A stretch of DNA of 64,000 nucleotides from VRUE01 sp963729995 (GTDB lineage Bacteria > Actinomycetota > Thermoleophilia > Solirubrobacterales > 70-9), in the NCBI GenBank assembly GCA_963729995.1, contig CAVSPF010000003.1:992001-1056000 (forward strand), in the 5' to 3' direction. The stretch's first letter is position 1; each line of letters begins with the position of its first letter. The notes below the pieces were generated by a model that searched no databases, had not been told where the DNA came from, and was given only the letters and a program-made list of their open reading frames with translations. The position numbers and the translations under genes are program-made. This document shows positions 1-6,822 of this stretch, in pieces.

Positions 1-1
1 C

Positions 2-107
2 CTGACGGTGGCTGTGGCCAAGCAGCTCAAGGACGCAGGGAGCGTGGCGTGCTCTGCACGCGAGCGACCGAGGACGTCGAGATGCGCCGCGCCACAGCCA
101 CCGTCAG
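2..107. repeat. 16-bp perfect inverted repeat flanking the moaD 3' end
   Basis: Bases 2-17 are the exact reverse complement of bases 92-107, with a 74-base spacer. The right arm covers the moaD stop codon. A second small hairpin (6-bp arms, GCGTGC/GCACGC, 3-base loop) lies in the spacer at 47-61. It could be an end-of-operon RNA hairpin on the minus strand, but no T-run is visible before the window edge, so a terminator role is not shown. No gene is seen in 1-103. Confidence 0.5.
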
Positions 108-376
108 CCGCCGGCGACGGCCGGCAGGATCGTTACCTCGGCACCGTCGTCGATCGGCGTCTGCAGCCCGTCCTGGAAGCGGATGTCCTCACCCCCGACG
201 TAGACGTTGACGAAACGGCGCAGGTCACCGTCCTGGGTGATCCGCTCGCGCAGGTCGCCGTGCGCCTCGAAGACCGCGTCGAGAACCTCGCCCACGGTCG
301 AGCCGGAGACCTCGACCTCGGCGTCCCCTCCGGTCGCGGCCCGCAGCTGGGTCGGGATCTTCACGGTGACGGGCAT
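104..376 (-). CDS. MoaD/ThiS-family sulfur carrier protein
   Basis: A 90-residue ubiquitin-fold (beta-grasp) protein ending in Ala-Val-Ala-Gly-Gly. The C-terminal di-glycine is the hallmark of sulfur carriers that are adenylated by an E1/MoeB-type enzyme and converted to a thiocarboxylate. Length is typical for MoaD. Its ATG shares one base with the TGA of the upstream threonine synthase-like gene (TGATG), so the two are translationally coupled and share the SAM-I riboswitch leader. That context argues for a role in sulfur amino acid synthesis, like the CysO or HcyS carriers, rather than molybdopterin synthesis; no other moa gene is nearby. Family is certain; the specific acceptor enzyme is inferred. 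Confidence 0.9.
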   Translation of the reverse strand: MPVTVKIPTQLRAATGGDAEVEVSGSTVGEVLDAVFEAHGDLRERITQDGDLRRFVNVYVGGEDIRFQDGLQTPIDDGAEVTILPAVAGG

Positions 377-1611
377 CAGACGGTTACCTCCTCCTGCTCG
401 AACTCAGACTCGAAGCTGGCCAGATCGGGATCGATCTCGTGCATGCGGAAACTATCGCGAGTCGCGTCGAGCGTCTTCAGCCCCTCGCCGGTGATGTAGA
501 CGACGACACGCTCGCCGGCGGCGATCTCGCCCCGTTCCGCGAGCTTGGCGAGCACCGCGACGGTCACCCCGCCGGCGGTCTCGGTGAAGATCCCCGTCGT
601 CTCGGCAAGCAGGTGGATGCCGTCTCGAATCTCCTCGTCGCTGACCGCCTCGATCGCGCCCCCGGTGATGCGGGCCTGTTCCAGCGCATAGGGACCGTCG
701 GCTGGATCGCCGATTGCAAGGCTCTTTGCGATCGTCTCGGGCTTCTGCGGCTTGCAGACCTCCCAGCCTTCGGCAAAGGCGGTCGCCACCGGGCTGCAGC
801 CCTCCGCCTGGGCGCCGTTGAAGACGGGCTGCGCGCCGTCCACCAGGCCCAGGTCGAGCCACTCCTGGAAGCCGCGGCCGAGCTTGGTGAACAGCGACCC
901 GGAGGCGATCGGGCAGACGATCCGATCCGGCAGCTCCCAGCCGAGCTGCTCGGCGGTCTCATAGGCGAGCGTCTTCGATCCCTCCGCGTAGTAGGGCCGC
1001 AGGTTGACGTTGACGAAGGCCCAGGGCCGGGTTTCGGCCAGCTGCGTGCAGAGCCGGTTGACGTCGTCGTAGTTGCCGCGGACGGCGACCAGGTTGGTGC
1101 CGTATACGCCCGTGGCGAGCAGCTTCTGCTCCTCCAGGTTGGCCGGGACGAAGACGTAGGACTCCAGCCCGGCGGCGGCTGCATGCGCCGCGACCGCGTT
1201 GGCGAGATTTCCGGTCGAGGCGCAGGCCACCGTCGTGAAGCCCAGCTCGCGGGCCTTGGCGACCGCCACCGCGACCACCCTGTCCTTGAAGGAGTGGGTC
1301 GGGTTGGCGGCGTCGTTCTTGACCAGGATCTCAGCGTCGACGCCAAGCCGCTCAGCGAGACGATCGACACGCAGCAGCGGGGTAAGGCCCGGCTCCAGCG
1401 GATCGCCCGGGCGCCCCTCGAAGGGCAGAAAGTCTGCGTAGCGCCAGATTCCCTGCGAGCCGGCCTGGATGCGGCGCTTCGCCTCTTCCGGCTCGAGCGA
1501 GGAATGGTCGTACGCGACCTCCAGCGGGCCAAAGCAATTCTCACAGGCAAAGAGGGCGTCCAGCTCGTACGTCGCCCCGCACTCCTTGCACCTCAAGCTC
1601 TCGATTGACAT
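376..1611 (-). CDS. thrC: threonine synthase-like PLP enzyme under SAM riboswitch control
   Basis: A 411-residue fold-type II PLP enzyme. Cys8, Cys11, Cys23 and Cys26 form an N-terminal zinc-ribbon-like motif. The PLP lysine is Lys109 in NPTHSFKDR, and ASTGN at 131-135 is the phosphate/PLP loop. The family converts O-phosphohomoserine to threonine. The start at 1611 is preceded by GAAAGGGA. The reading frame stays open upstream to 1803, but that part is the riboswitch and its terminator, so the longer start is rejected. A SAM riboswitch is odd for a threonine gene, and the next gene encodes a sulfur carrier. The enzyme may therefore use O-phosphohomoserine plus carrier-bound sulfide to make homocysteine. 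Family assignment is firm; the reaction is open. Confidence 0.93.
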   Translation of the reverse strand: MSIESLRCKECGATYELDALFACENCFGPLEVAYDHSSLEPEEAKRRIQAGSQGIWRYADFLPFEGRPGDPLEPGLTPLLRVDRLAERLGVDAEILVKNDAANPTHSFKDRVVAVAVAKARELGFTTVACASTGNLANAVAAHAAAAGLESYVFVPANLEEQKLLATGVYGTNLVAVRGNYDDVNRLCTQLAETRPWAFVNVNLRPYYAEGSKTLAYETAEQLGWELPDRIVCPIASGSLFTKLGRGFQEWLDLGLVDGAQPVFNGAQAEGCSPVATAFAEGWEVCKPQKPETIAKSLAIGDPADGPYALEQARITGGAIEAVSDEEIRDGIHLLAETTGIFTETAGGVTVAVLAKLAERGEIAAGERVVVYITGEGLKTLDATRDSFRMHEIDPDLASFESEFEQEEVTV

Positions 1612-1638
1612 CCGATCGTCCCTTTCGCCTTCACCTCG

Positions 1639-1669
1639 AAAAAAACCTCTGCCTTGTGTGGGGCAGAGG
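1639..1669 (-). terminator. intrinsic terminator of the SAM riboswitch
   Basis: On the minus strand an 8-bp perfect stem (CCTCTGCC/GGCAGAGG, plus positions 1646-1653 and 1662-1669, 8-base loop) is followed by seven T residues (1645-1639). It lies between the SAM-I aptamer and the thrC start, the usual place for the expression platform of an S-box. SAM binding should favour this hairpin and stop transcription before thrC-moaD. Confidence 0.93.
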
Positions 1670-1685
1670 TCCGATCGGACGTTCC

Positions 1686-1800
1686 CCACATCTTTCAGAT
1701 CGCTCGCGACCTGCTGGACTTGGCACCTCCCCCCGAACCAATGGTTCGCGGTGGTTGCCGGGGCTTCACTGGGCCAGTCCCTCCACCCCTCTAGATGTGG
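1686..1800 (-). promoter_or_regulatory. SAM-I (S-box) riboswitch aptamer
   Basis: Read on the minus strand, this shows the S-box conserved blocks in order: AGAGGGGTGGAGGGACTGGC, then CCCGGCAACC, then GGTGCCAAGTCC, then CTGAAAGATG. The closing P1 helix is an 8-bp perfect pairing of 1793-1800 with 1686-1693. The P3 hairpin includes the palindrome GAACCATTGGTTC. An intrinsic terminator follows directly. S-boxes normally switch off methionine, cysteine or SAM genes when SAM is abundant; here the controlled genes are thrC-like and moaD-like. Confidence 0.95.
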
Positions 1801-1817
1801 CACTTATGTCGGTAAGA

Positions 1818-1848
1818 AGCCTACCAGGGGACGTTTCGCTCAGTCCAA
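1818..1848 (-). promoter_or_regulatory. candidate promoter of the SAM riboswitch transcript
   Basis: Minus-strand TTGGAC (1843-1848) and TAGGCT (1818-1823) resemble -35 and -10 boxes and would start transcription about 10 bases before the riboswitch P1 helix. The 19-bp spacer is longer than the usual 17, so this is tentative. Confidence 0.35.
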
Positions 1849-1907
1849 GCGGCGGCTGGCGTCTAACCTTGTGCCAGCAATGCCCGACGAGACGATGAGC
1901 CAGAGCG

Positions 1908-2930
1908 ATGGCGAACCTCCCGAAGCCAAGGCTGCGGCGGGCTGCCCGGCGCGGCGAGCTCATCCCCGCGGCCCCGCAGGCTGAGCCACAGAAGCCGGAC
2001 GTCGAGCAGATCGACTCCTCCGGCCTGCGCTGGGTGAAGATCGAGCGGCCGGGCGCGCTGGAGCGAGCCTGGCTGGAGGAGAACTTCGACTTCCACGCCC
2101 TCGACCTCGAGGACGTCCTCTCGCGCAACCAGCGGCCGAAGATCGACGTCTACGACGACTACCTGTTCATCGTCCTCCACCTCCCCGTCTTCGACCCGGC
2201 TGCCAGGCGACTCGGCGCCGGCGAGCTCGACCTCTTCGTCGGCCCCGGCTACGTGGTGACCATCCCCAACCAGCCCCTGCAGCCGGTCGAGTACCTGTTC
2301 GAGCGCTGCCGCGCCAAGGAGGAGCTGCGCGAGCAGCTCTTCTCGCGCGGCTCCGGCTACCTGCTCTACCGGCTGGTCGACGACAGCTTCGACTACTGCT
2401 TCCCGATGCTGCGCAAGATCGGCAACAAGCTCGACGCGCTCGAGGACGACATCTTCAAGGGGCGCTCGGAGGAGGTCGTGCGCGACATCTCCAACGTCAA
2501 GCAGGAGATCATCAACTTCCGCAAGGTGATCCGCCCGCAGCGGCCCGTCCTGCGCGACCTGGAGAAGGTCAAGCAGCGCTACCTGGCAACCGACCTCGAC
2601 CTCGAGATCTACTTCGACGACATCGTCGACGCCCACGAGCGGATCTGGGACATGCTGGAGAACAGCAAGGAGGTCGTGGAGGCCCTCGAGGAGACCAACG
2701 AGTCGGTGATCTCGCACCGCTTCAACGACATCCTCCGCATCCTCACCGTCTTCAGCATCGTCTTCCTGCCGGCGACGCTGATCGCCAGCATCTGGGGGAT
2801 GAACGTCGGCCTCCCCGGCGGTGGCGACCCGATCGGCTCGAGCCTGACGGTCTTCTGGATCGTGATCGCCGCGATGATCGTGATGCTCGCCGGCATGCTC
2901 GCCTACTTCCGCAAGCGCGGCTGGCTTTAG
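1908..2930 (+). CDS. corA: CorA-family magnesium/divalent cation transporter
   Basis: A 340-residue CorA/ZntB-type channel. The long acidic N-terminal cytoplasmic domain (about 1-275) is followed by two transmembrane helices near 278-296 and 312-333. The signature Gly-Met-Asn is at 297-299 (SIWGMNVG), where the family forms the ion-selecting periplasmic loop. The C-terminus is basic (FRKRGWL), as usual. CorA pentamers carry Mg2+, Co2+ or Ni2+ across the cytoplasmic membrane. The gene is divergent from the SAM riboswitch operon; nearby upstream ATG/GTG codons are out of frame, which supports the start at 1908. The ribosome binding site is weak. Confidence 0.93.
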   Translation: MANLPKPRLRRAARRGELIPAAPQAEPQKPDVEQIDSSGLRWVKIERPGALERAWLEENFDFHALDLEDVLSRNQRPKIDVYDDYLFIVLHLPVFDPAARRLGAGELDLFVGPGYVVTIPNQPLQPVEYLFERCRAKEELREQLFSRGSGYLLYRLVDDSFDYCFPMLRKIGNKLDALEDDIFKGRSEEVVRDISNVKQEIINFRKVIRPQRPVLRDLEKVKQRYLATDLDLEIYFDDIVDAHERIWDMLENSKEVVEALEETNESVISHRFNDILRILTVFSIVFLPATLIASIWGMNVGLPGGGDPIGSSLTVFWIVIAAMIVMLAGMLAYFRKRGWL

Positions 2931-2936
2931 CGGAGC

Positions 2937-2988
2937 GGACGTGCCGCGGGTCCGCGGCCCGTATGGGTACTCAACCAACGGCACGTCC
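2937..2988. repeat. palindromic element A (GGACGTGCCG arms)
   Basis: GGACGTGCCG at 2937-2946 pairs with CGGCACGTCC at 2979-2988. The inner part contains GTATGGGTACT followed by CAACCAACGGCACGTCC. It lies between corA and the HIT gene. The right half (ATGGGTACT, then AACCAACGGCACGTCCCG) is nearly identical to the element at 50205-50254, and the arms match those at 48916-48965, so these are copies of one dispersed repeat. Confidence 0.75.
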
Positions 2989-3004
2989 CGCATAAGATCG
3001 TCCT

Positions 3005-3496
3005 GTGGCCAACTTCCGCATCTGGGCGCCCTGGCGCCTCGCCTACGTGAAGGACGCGTCAAAGGACATCGAGGAGGAGTGCATCTTCTGCGCCAAGCCG
3101 GCGGCGGATGGCGACGAGGCGAACCTGATCGTCCACCGCGGCGAGCGCTGCTTCGTGATCCTCAACCTCTTCCCCTACACCAACGGGCACCTGATGGTGG
3201 CTCCGTACGAGCACGTCGGCCGCCTCCAGGACCTGCCGGCCGAGACCGTGGCCGAGATGATGTCCCTGGCCCAGCGCGCGATGGGTCGCCTCGAGGAGGT
3301 CTATGACCCGCACGGCTACAACGTCGGCTTCAACCAGGGCCGCGTCGCCGGCGCCGGGATCGAGCACCACATCCACCTCCATGTCGTCCCGCGCTGGGGC
3401 GGCGACACGAACTTCATGCCGGTGATCGCCGACACCAAAGTGATGCCGCAGACCCTCGAGCAGAGCTACCAGGCGTTGCGAGGCTCATTTGACTGA
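3005..3496 (+). CDS. HIT-domain nucleotide hydrolase/transferase
   Basis: A 163-residue histidine-triad protein starting at GTG. The catalytic HxHxH is His122-x-His124-x-His126 (HHIHLHVVPRW), with the middle histidine acting as nucleophile on nucleoside phosphates in this family. Cys26-x-x-Cys29, with the conserved histidines further on, could bind zinc as in GalT-like HIT branches. Actinobacterial relatives include Ap4A phosphorylase-like enzymes, but the substrate cannot be read from sequence. The stop overlaps the start of the phosphohexomutase gene by 8 bases, so the two are probably co-transcribed. Confidence 0.9.
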   Translation: MANFRIWAPWRLAYVKDASKDIEEECIFCAKPAADGDEANLIVHRGERCFVILNLFPYTNGHLMVAPYEHVGRLQDLPAETVAEMMSLAQRAMGRLEEVYDPHGYNVGFNQGRVAGAGIEHHIHLHVVPRWGGDTNFMPVIADTKVMPQTLEQSYQALRGSFD

Positions 3497-4871
3497 GCCG
3501 GCCATCCTTGCGCCGCCCGGGATCTTCAAGGCGTATGACATTCGCGGCCTGTATGGGTCCGAGATGGACGAGACGACGGCGCGCGCGATCGGCCGGGCCT
3601 TCGCGCGGGTGCTGGCGCGCCTGCGCGGCAAGCGGCCGGACGAGCTGCAGGTCGGTCTCGGCCGTGACATGCGGTTGACCGCACCGGAGATGGCGGCGGA
3701 GCTGCGCGAGGGGCTGATCCTCGAGGGCGCCACGGTGCTGGACGCCGGCATGGTCGCGACCGAGATGCTCTACCACCTGGTCGGGTCACGGGACCTGGAC
3801 GGCGGCGCGATGGTCACCGCCTCCCACAACCCGAAGGCCTACACCGGCGTCAAGCTGGTCCGCGAGGGGGCGCTGGCACTCTCCGGCGAAGCCGGGATCG
3901 GCGACGTGAAGCGCGAGATCGAAGCGGGCCTCGGCTCCGCCCCGGGGGGAGGCTCATTCGAGGAGGTCGACGTCTGGGAGGAGTACCGCGAGCACGCCAT
4001 CTCCTTCGTCGATCCGGCCAGGGTGCACCCGATGAAGGTGGTCGTGGACGGCGGCAACGGGATGGCCGGGCCGATGGTCGGGCCGATCCTGCGCCGGCTT
4101 GGCCTCGACCTCGACGAGATGTACTTCGAGCCGGACGGCGAGTTCCCCGACCATGAGCCGAATCCCCTGCTCGAGGAGAACCGGCGGCTGATCATGGAGC
4201 GGGTGCAAGCGGCCGGCGCCGACCTGGGGATCGCCTGGGACGGCGACGCCGACCGTTGCTTCTTCATCGACGGCAACGGCGAGTTCTGCGACGGCGACTT
4301 CATCTGCGCACTGCTCGCCGGTGCGGCGCTTGCCAAGCATCCGGGGGCCACGATCCTCTACGACCCCCGCTCCAGCCGCGCGGTCCCCGACCTGGTCGCC
4401 GCCAGGGGCGGGCGCTCGGCCCTCTCCCGGGTCGGGCACGCCTTCTTCAAGGCGCGGATGCGTGAGGAGGCCGCGGTCTTCGGCGGCGAGGTCTCCGGCC
4501 ATTACTACTTCCGCGACTTCTGGTGCGCCGACTCGGGAACGATCCCGGCCCTGCTGATGCTGGAGCTGCTTGCGGCCGAGGGGCGGCCGCTGGCCGAGCT
4601 GATGACGGAGTTCCGGTCCCGCTACTTCATCTCCGGCGAGATCAACTCCGAGGTCGACGACCAGAAGGCGAAGATGGAGGAGATCGCTTCGCGCTACTCG
4701 GACGGGCAGATCACCCGCCTCGACGGGATCTCGGTCGACTATCCCGAGTGGCACTTCAACGTCCGCCCCTCGAACACCGAGCCGCTGCTCCGGCTCAACC
4801 TCGAGTCACTCGTCTCGCGCCAGGACATGGAGGCGAAACGAGACGACGTCTTGGGGTTGATCAGGGCGTGA
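3489..4871 (+). CDS. manB: phosphomannomutase/phosphoglucomutase
   Basis: A 460-residue alpha-D-phosphohexomutase. The phosphoserine is Ser112 in TASHNP, the Mg2+ loop is DGDADR at 251-256, the sugar-binding loop is GGEVSGHYYF, and the C-terminal phosphate-binding loop is RPSNTEP. All four domains of the superfamily are present. It interconverts hexose 6- and 1-phosphates, feeding nucleotide-sugar synthesis for envelope glycans. The TTG start at 3489 is 6 bases after GAGG and overlaps the HIT gene. Specificity for mannose versus glucose is undecided. The next gene begins within its stop (GTGA). Confidence 0.92.
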   Translation: MTEPAILAPPGIFKAYDIRGLYGSEMDETTARAIGRAFARVLARLRGKRPDELQVGLGRDMRLTAPEMAAELREGLILEGATVLDAGMVATEMLYHLVGSRDLDGGAMVTASHNPKAYTGVKLVREGALALSGEAGIGDVKREIEAGLGSAPGGGSFEEVDVWEEYREHAISFVDPARVHPMKVVVDGGNGMAGPMVGPILRRLGLDLDEMYFEPDGEFPDHEPNPLLEENRRLIMERVQAAGADLGIAWDGDADRCFFIDGNGEFCDGDFICALLAGAALAKHPGATILYDPRSSRAVPDLVAARGGRSALSRVGHAFFKARMREEAAVFGGEVSGHYYFRDFWCADSGTIPALLMLELLAAEGRPLAELMTEFRSRYFISGEINSEVDDQKAKMEEIASRYSDGQITRLDGISVDYPEWHFNVRPSNTEPLLRLNLESLVSRQDMEAKRDDVLGLIRA

Positions 4872-5866
4872 CGCCCGAGGAAGCGCTTCAGCGGTCCGAG
4901 GCCGCCGGCATCCACCGTCTCCGCATTCCCACCCCGTTCGCCGTGGGGCGGGTCAACTGCTACCTGCTCGAGGACAAGCCGTTGACGCTGATCGACACCG
5001 GCCCCAACTCGGGCAAGGCACTCGACGAGCTTCAGCGCCAGCTCGGGGAGCACGGGCATTCGATCGACGACCTCGAGCTGGTGATCCTCACCCACCAGCA
5101 CATCGACCACCTCGGCCTGGTCGAGATCATCGCCCAGCACTCCGGCGCCGAGGTGGCCGCGCTCGGCCTCGCCGCCAAGCGACTTGCCAACTTCGGCGAG
5201 GACGCCGAGCGCGAGGATGCCTTCGCGGTCGAGCTGATGCTGCGCAACGGCATCCCGGAGGAGGTCGCCGTCGCGCTGCAGAGCGTCTCGCGCAGCTTCC
5301 GCGGCTGGGGGGCGAAGGCTGACGTGACGCGGCCGCTCGCCGACGGCGAGGAGCTCATCTTCCGCGACCGCAGCCTGCAGGCGCTGCACCGGCCAGGTCA
5401 CAGCCCCTCCGACACCGTCTTCTGGGACGCCGACCGCCGCATCCTGATCGCCGCCGATCACCTGATCGCCCACATCTCCTCCAACCCACTGATCACGCCC
5501 CCGCTCGACGGCTCCTCGCAGCGCACCCAGGCACTCGTCACCTACATCGAGTCGATGCGAAAGACGCGTGAGATGCCCGCCGAGATCGTTCTCTCCGGCC
5601 ACGGCGACCCGATCACCGACCACGTGGCCTTGATCGACGAGCGGCTCGCCAGGCACGAGCGCCGCAAGGAGAAGATCTACAGGCTGATCGCCGAGCGGTC
5701 GCGCACCGGCTACGAGATCGCGCAGGCGATCTGGGGCAACGTCGCGGTGACGCAGGCCTTCCTCACCCTCTCCGAGGTGATCGGGCACGCCGACCTGCTG
5801 GTCAACGAAGGGCGCGTCCGCGAGGCCGGCGACGGGGAGGTGATCCGCTATGAGACGATCGGGTAG
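4868..5866 (+). CDS. metallo-beta-lactamase fold hydrolase
   Basis: A 332-residue MBL-superfamily protein. The metal motif HQHIDH is at 76-81, followed by LHRPGHSPSDT, AADHLI and SGHGDPI, which supply further metal ligands. A helical C-terminal region (about 255-332, rich in Arg/Glu) resembles the winged-helix extension of LACTB2-like and glyoxalase II-like members. The GTG start overlaps the phosphohexomutase stop by 4 bases. The frame is open much further upstream, but that part is antisense-like sequence within manB. Likely a thioester or phosphodiester hydrolase; the substrate is unknown. Confidence 0.9.
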   Translation: MTPEEALQRSEAAGIHRLRIPTPFAVGRVNCYLLEDKPLTLIDTGPNSGKALDELQRQLGEHGHSIDDLELVILTHQHIDHLGLVEIIAQHSGAEVAALGLAAKRLANFGEDAEREDAFAVELMLRNGIPEEVAVALQSVSRSFRGWGAKADVTRPLADGEELIFRDRSLQALHRPGHSPSDTVFWDADRRILIAADHLIAHISSNPLITPPLDGSSQRTQALVTYIESMRKTREMPAEIVLSGHGDPITDHVALIDERLARHERRKEKIYRLIAERSRTGYEIAQAIWGNVAVTQAFLTLSEVIGHADLLVNEGRVREAGDGEVIRYETIG

Positions 5867-6815
5867 GGCGCGCGACGGCAAGAAGCGAATGCTGCTCATC
5901 GTCAACCCCTACGCGACCACGGTTTCGGATCGGCTCAAGAACCTGGTCGTGTACGCGCTGCAGGGCCGCTTCGAGGTCGAGACGGTTTCCACCGAGGGGC
6001 AGAACCACGCCACCGAGATCGGCCGTGAGGTCCGCGACCACGGCTACGACATCGTCGTCGCGTTCGGCGGCGACGGCACACTGAACGAGGTCGCCAACGG
6101 TCTGGCGGGCACCGACGTGCCGGTTTCGATGCTGCCCGGCGGCTCGACCAACGTGGTCTGCCGCACGCTGGGCATCCCCAACGACGTCGTCGATGCGACC
6201 GAGCACCTGCTGGCGCTGGCCGACGAGTGGGCGCCACGACGGATCGACCTCGGCAAGGTGGGCGACCGCTACTTCGTCTTCTCCTGCGGAGTCGGCCTCG
6301 ACGCGACGGTCGTGAAACGCGTCGATGCGCACCCCAAGCTGAAGTCCCAGGCTGGTCCCTACTACTACACCTGGGCGGCTGTCTCCGCCCTGTATCGCAA
6401 GTACCTCGTCAACCCCGTCAGGCTGCGGGTCGCGGCCGACGGCAAGACGGTTGAGGGGATCACGGCGCTGGCCCAGAACTCCGATCCCTTCACCTACTTC
6501 GCGCAGCGCCCCGTGCGCGTCTGCGAGGGGATCGAGATCGACGACGGCACGCTCTCGCTTGGCGTCCTGAAGCGGGCGGCCCAGCGCGACATGCCGACCC
6601 TGATCCCCCGCTTCTTCAGCGAGAAGCGCCCCGCCGCCCGCCACCGCCAGATCGAGCACTTCGACGGCATCACCGAGGCCACGATCACCTCGATCTCCAA
6701 GACGAAGGACGGCACGACCCGCCCCTTTCCGGTCCAGGTGGATGGCGACTACATAGGCGAGCAGACCCGTGTCGAGCTGCGCGCCGTCCCCCAGGCACTG
6801 GCCGTCATCGCCTGA
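5850..6815 (+). CDS. diacylglycerol kinase-like lipid kinase
   Basis: A 321-residue member of the DAGK/YegS/sphingosine kinase catalytic family. LLIVNPYA near residue 15-22 and GGDGTLNE at 73-80 form the nucleotide-binding loop; LPGGSTNVV and GVGLDATV are later conserved blocks. The family phosphorylates lipid hydroxyls at the membrane, for instance diacylglycerol to phosphatidate. The start overlaps the preceding hydrolase gene by 17 bases, so it is the last gene of the HIT-manB-MBL-DAGK set. It converges on relA with only 7 bases between the two stops. Confidence 0.9.
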   Translation: MRRSGRARDGKKRMLLIVNPYATTVSDRLKNLVVYALQGRFEVETVSTEGQNHATEIGREVRDHGYDIVVAFGGDGTLNEVANGLAGTDVPVSMLPGGSTNVVCRTLGIPNDVVDATEHLLALADEWAPRRIDLGKVGDRYFVFSCGVGLDATVVKRVDAHPKLKSQAGPYYYTWAAVSALYRKYLVNPVRLRVAADGKTVEGITALAQNSDPFTYFAQRPVRVCEGIEIDDGTLSLGVLKRAAQRDMPTLIPRFFSEKRPAARHRQIEHFDGITEATITSISKTKDGTTRPFPVQVDGDYIGEQTRVELRAVPQALAVIA

Positions 6816-6822
6816 GCCCGCC

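Noticed and set aside
1612..1803. N-terminal 64-residue extension of the threonine synthase-like protein
   Set aside because: The open frame is the SAM-I riboswitch and terminator read as codons; the family N-terminus and a good ribosome binding site are at 1611.
3954..4754. Long minus-strand open frame inside the phosphohexomutase gene
   Set aside because: High-GC shadow frame with no domain features; the plus-strand protein has all catalytic motifs.
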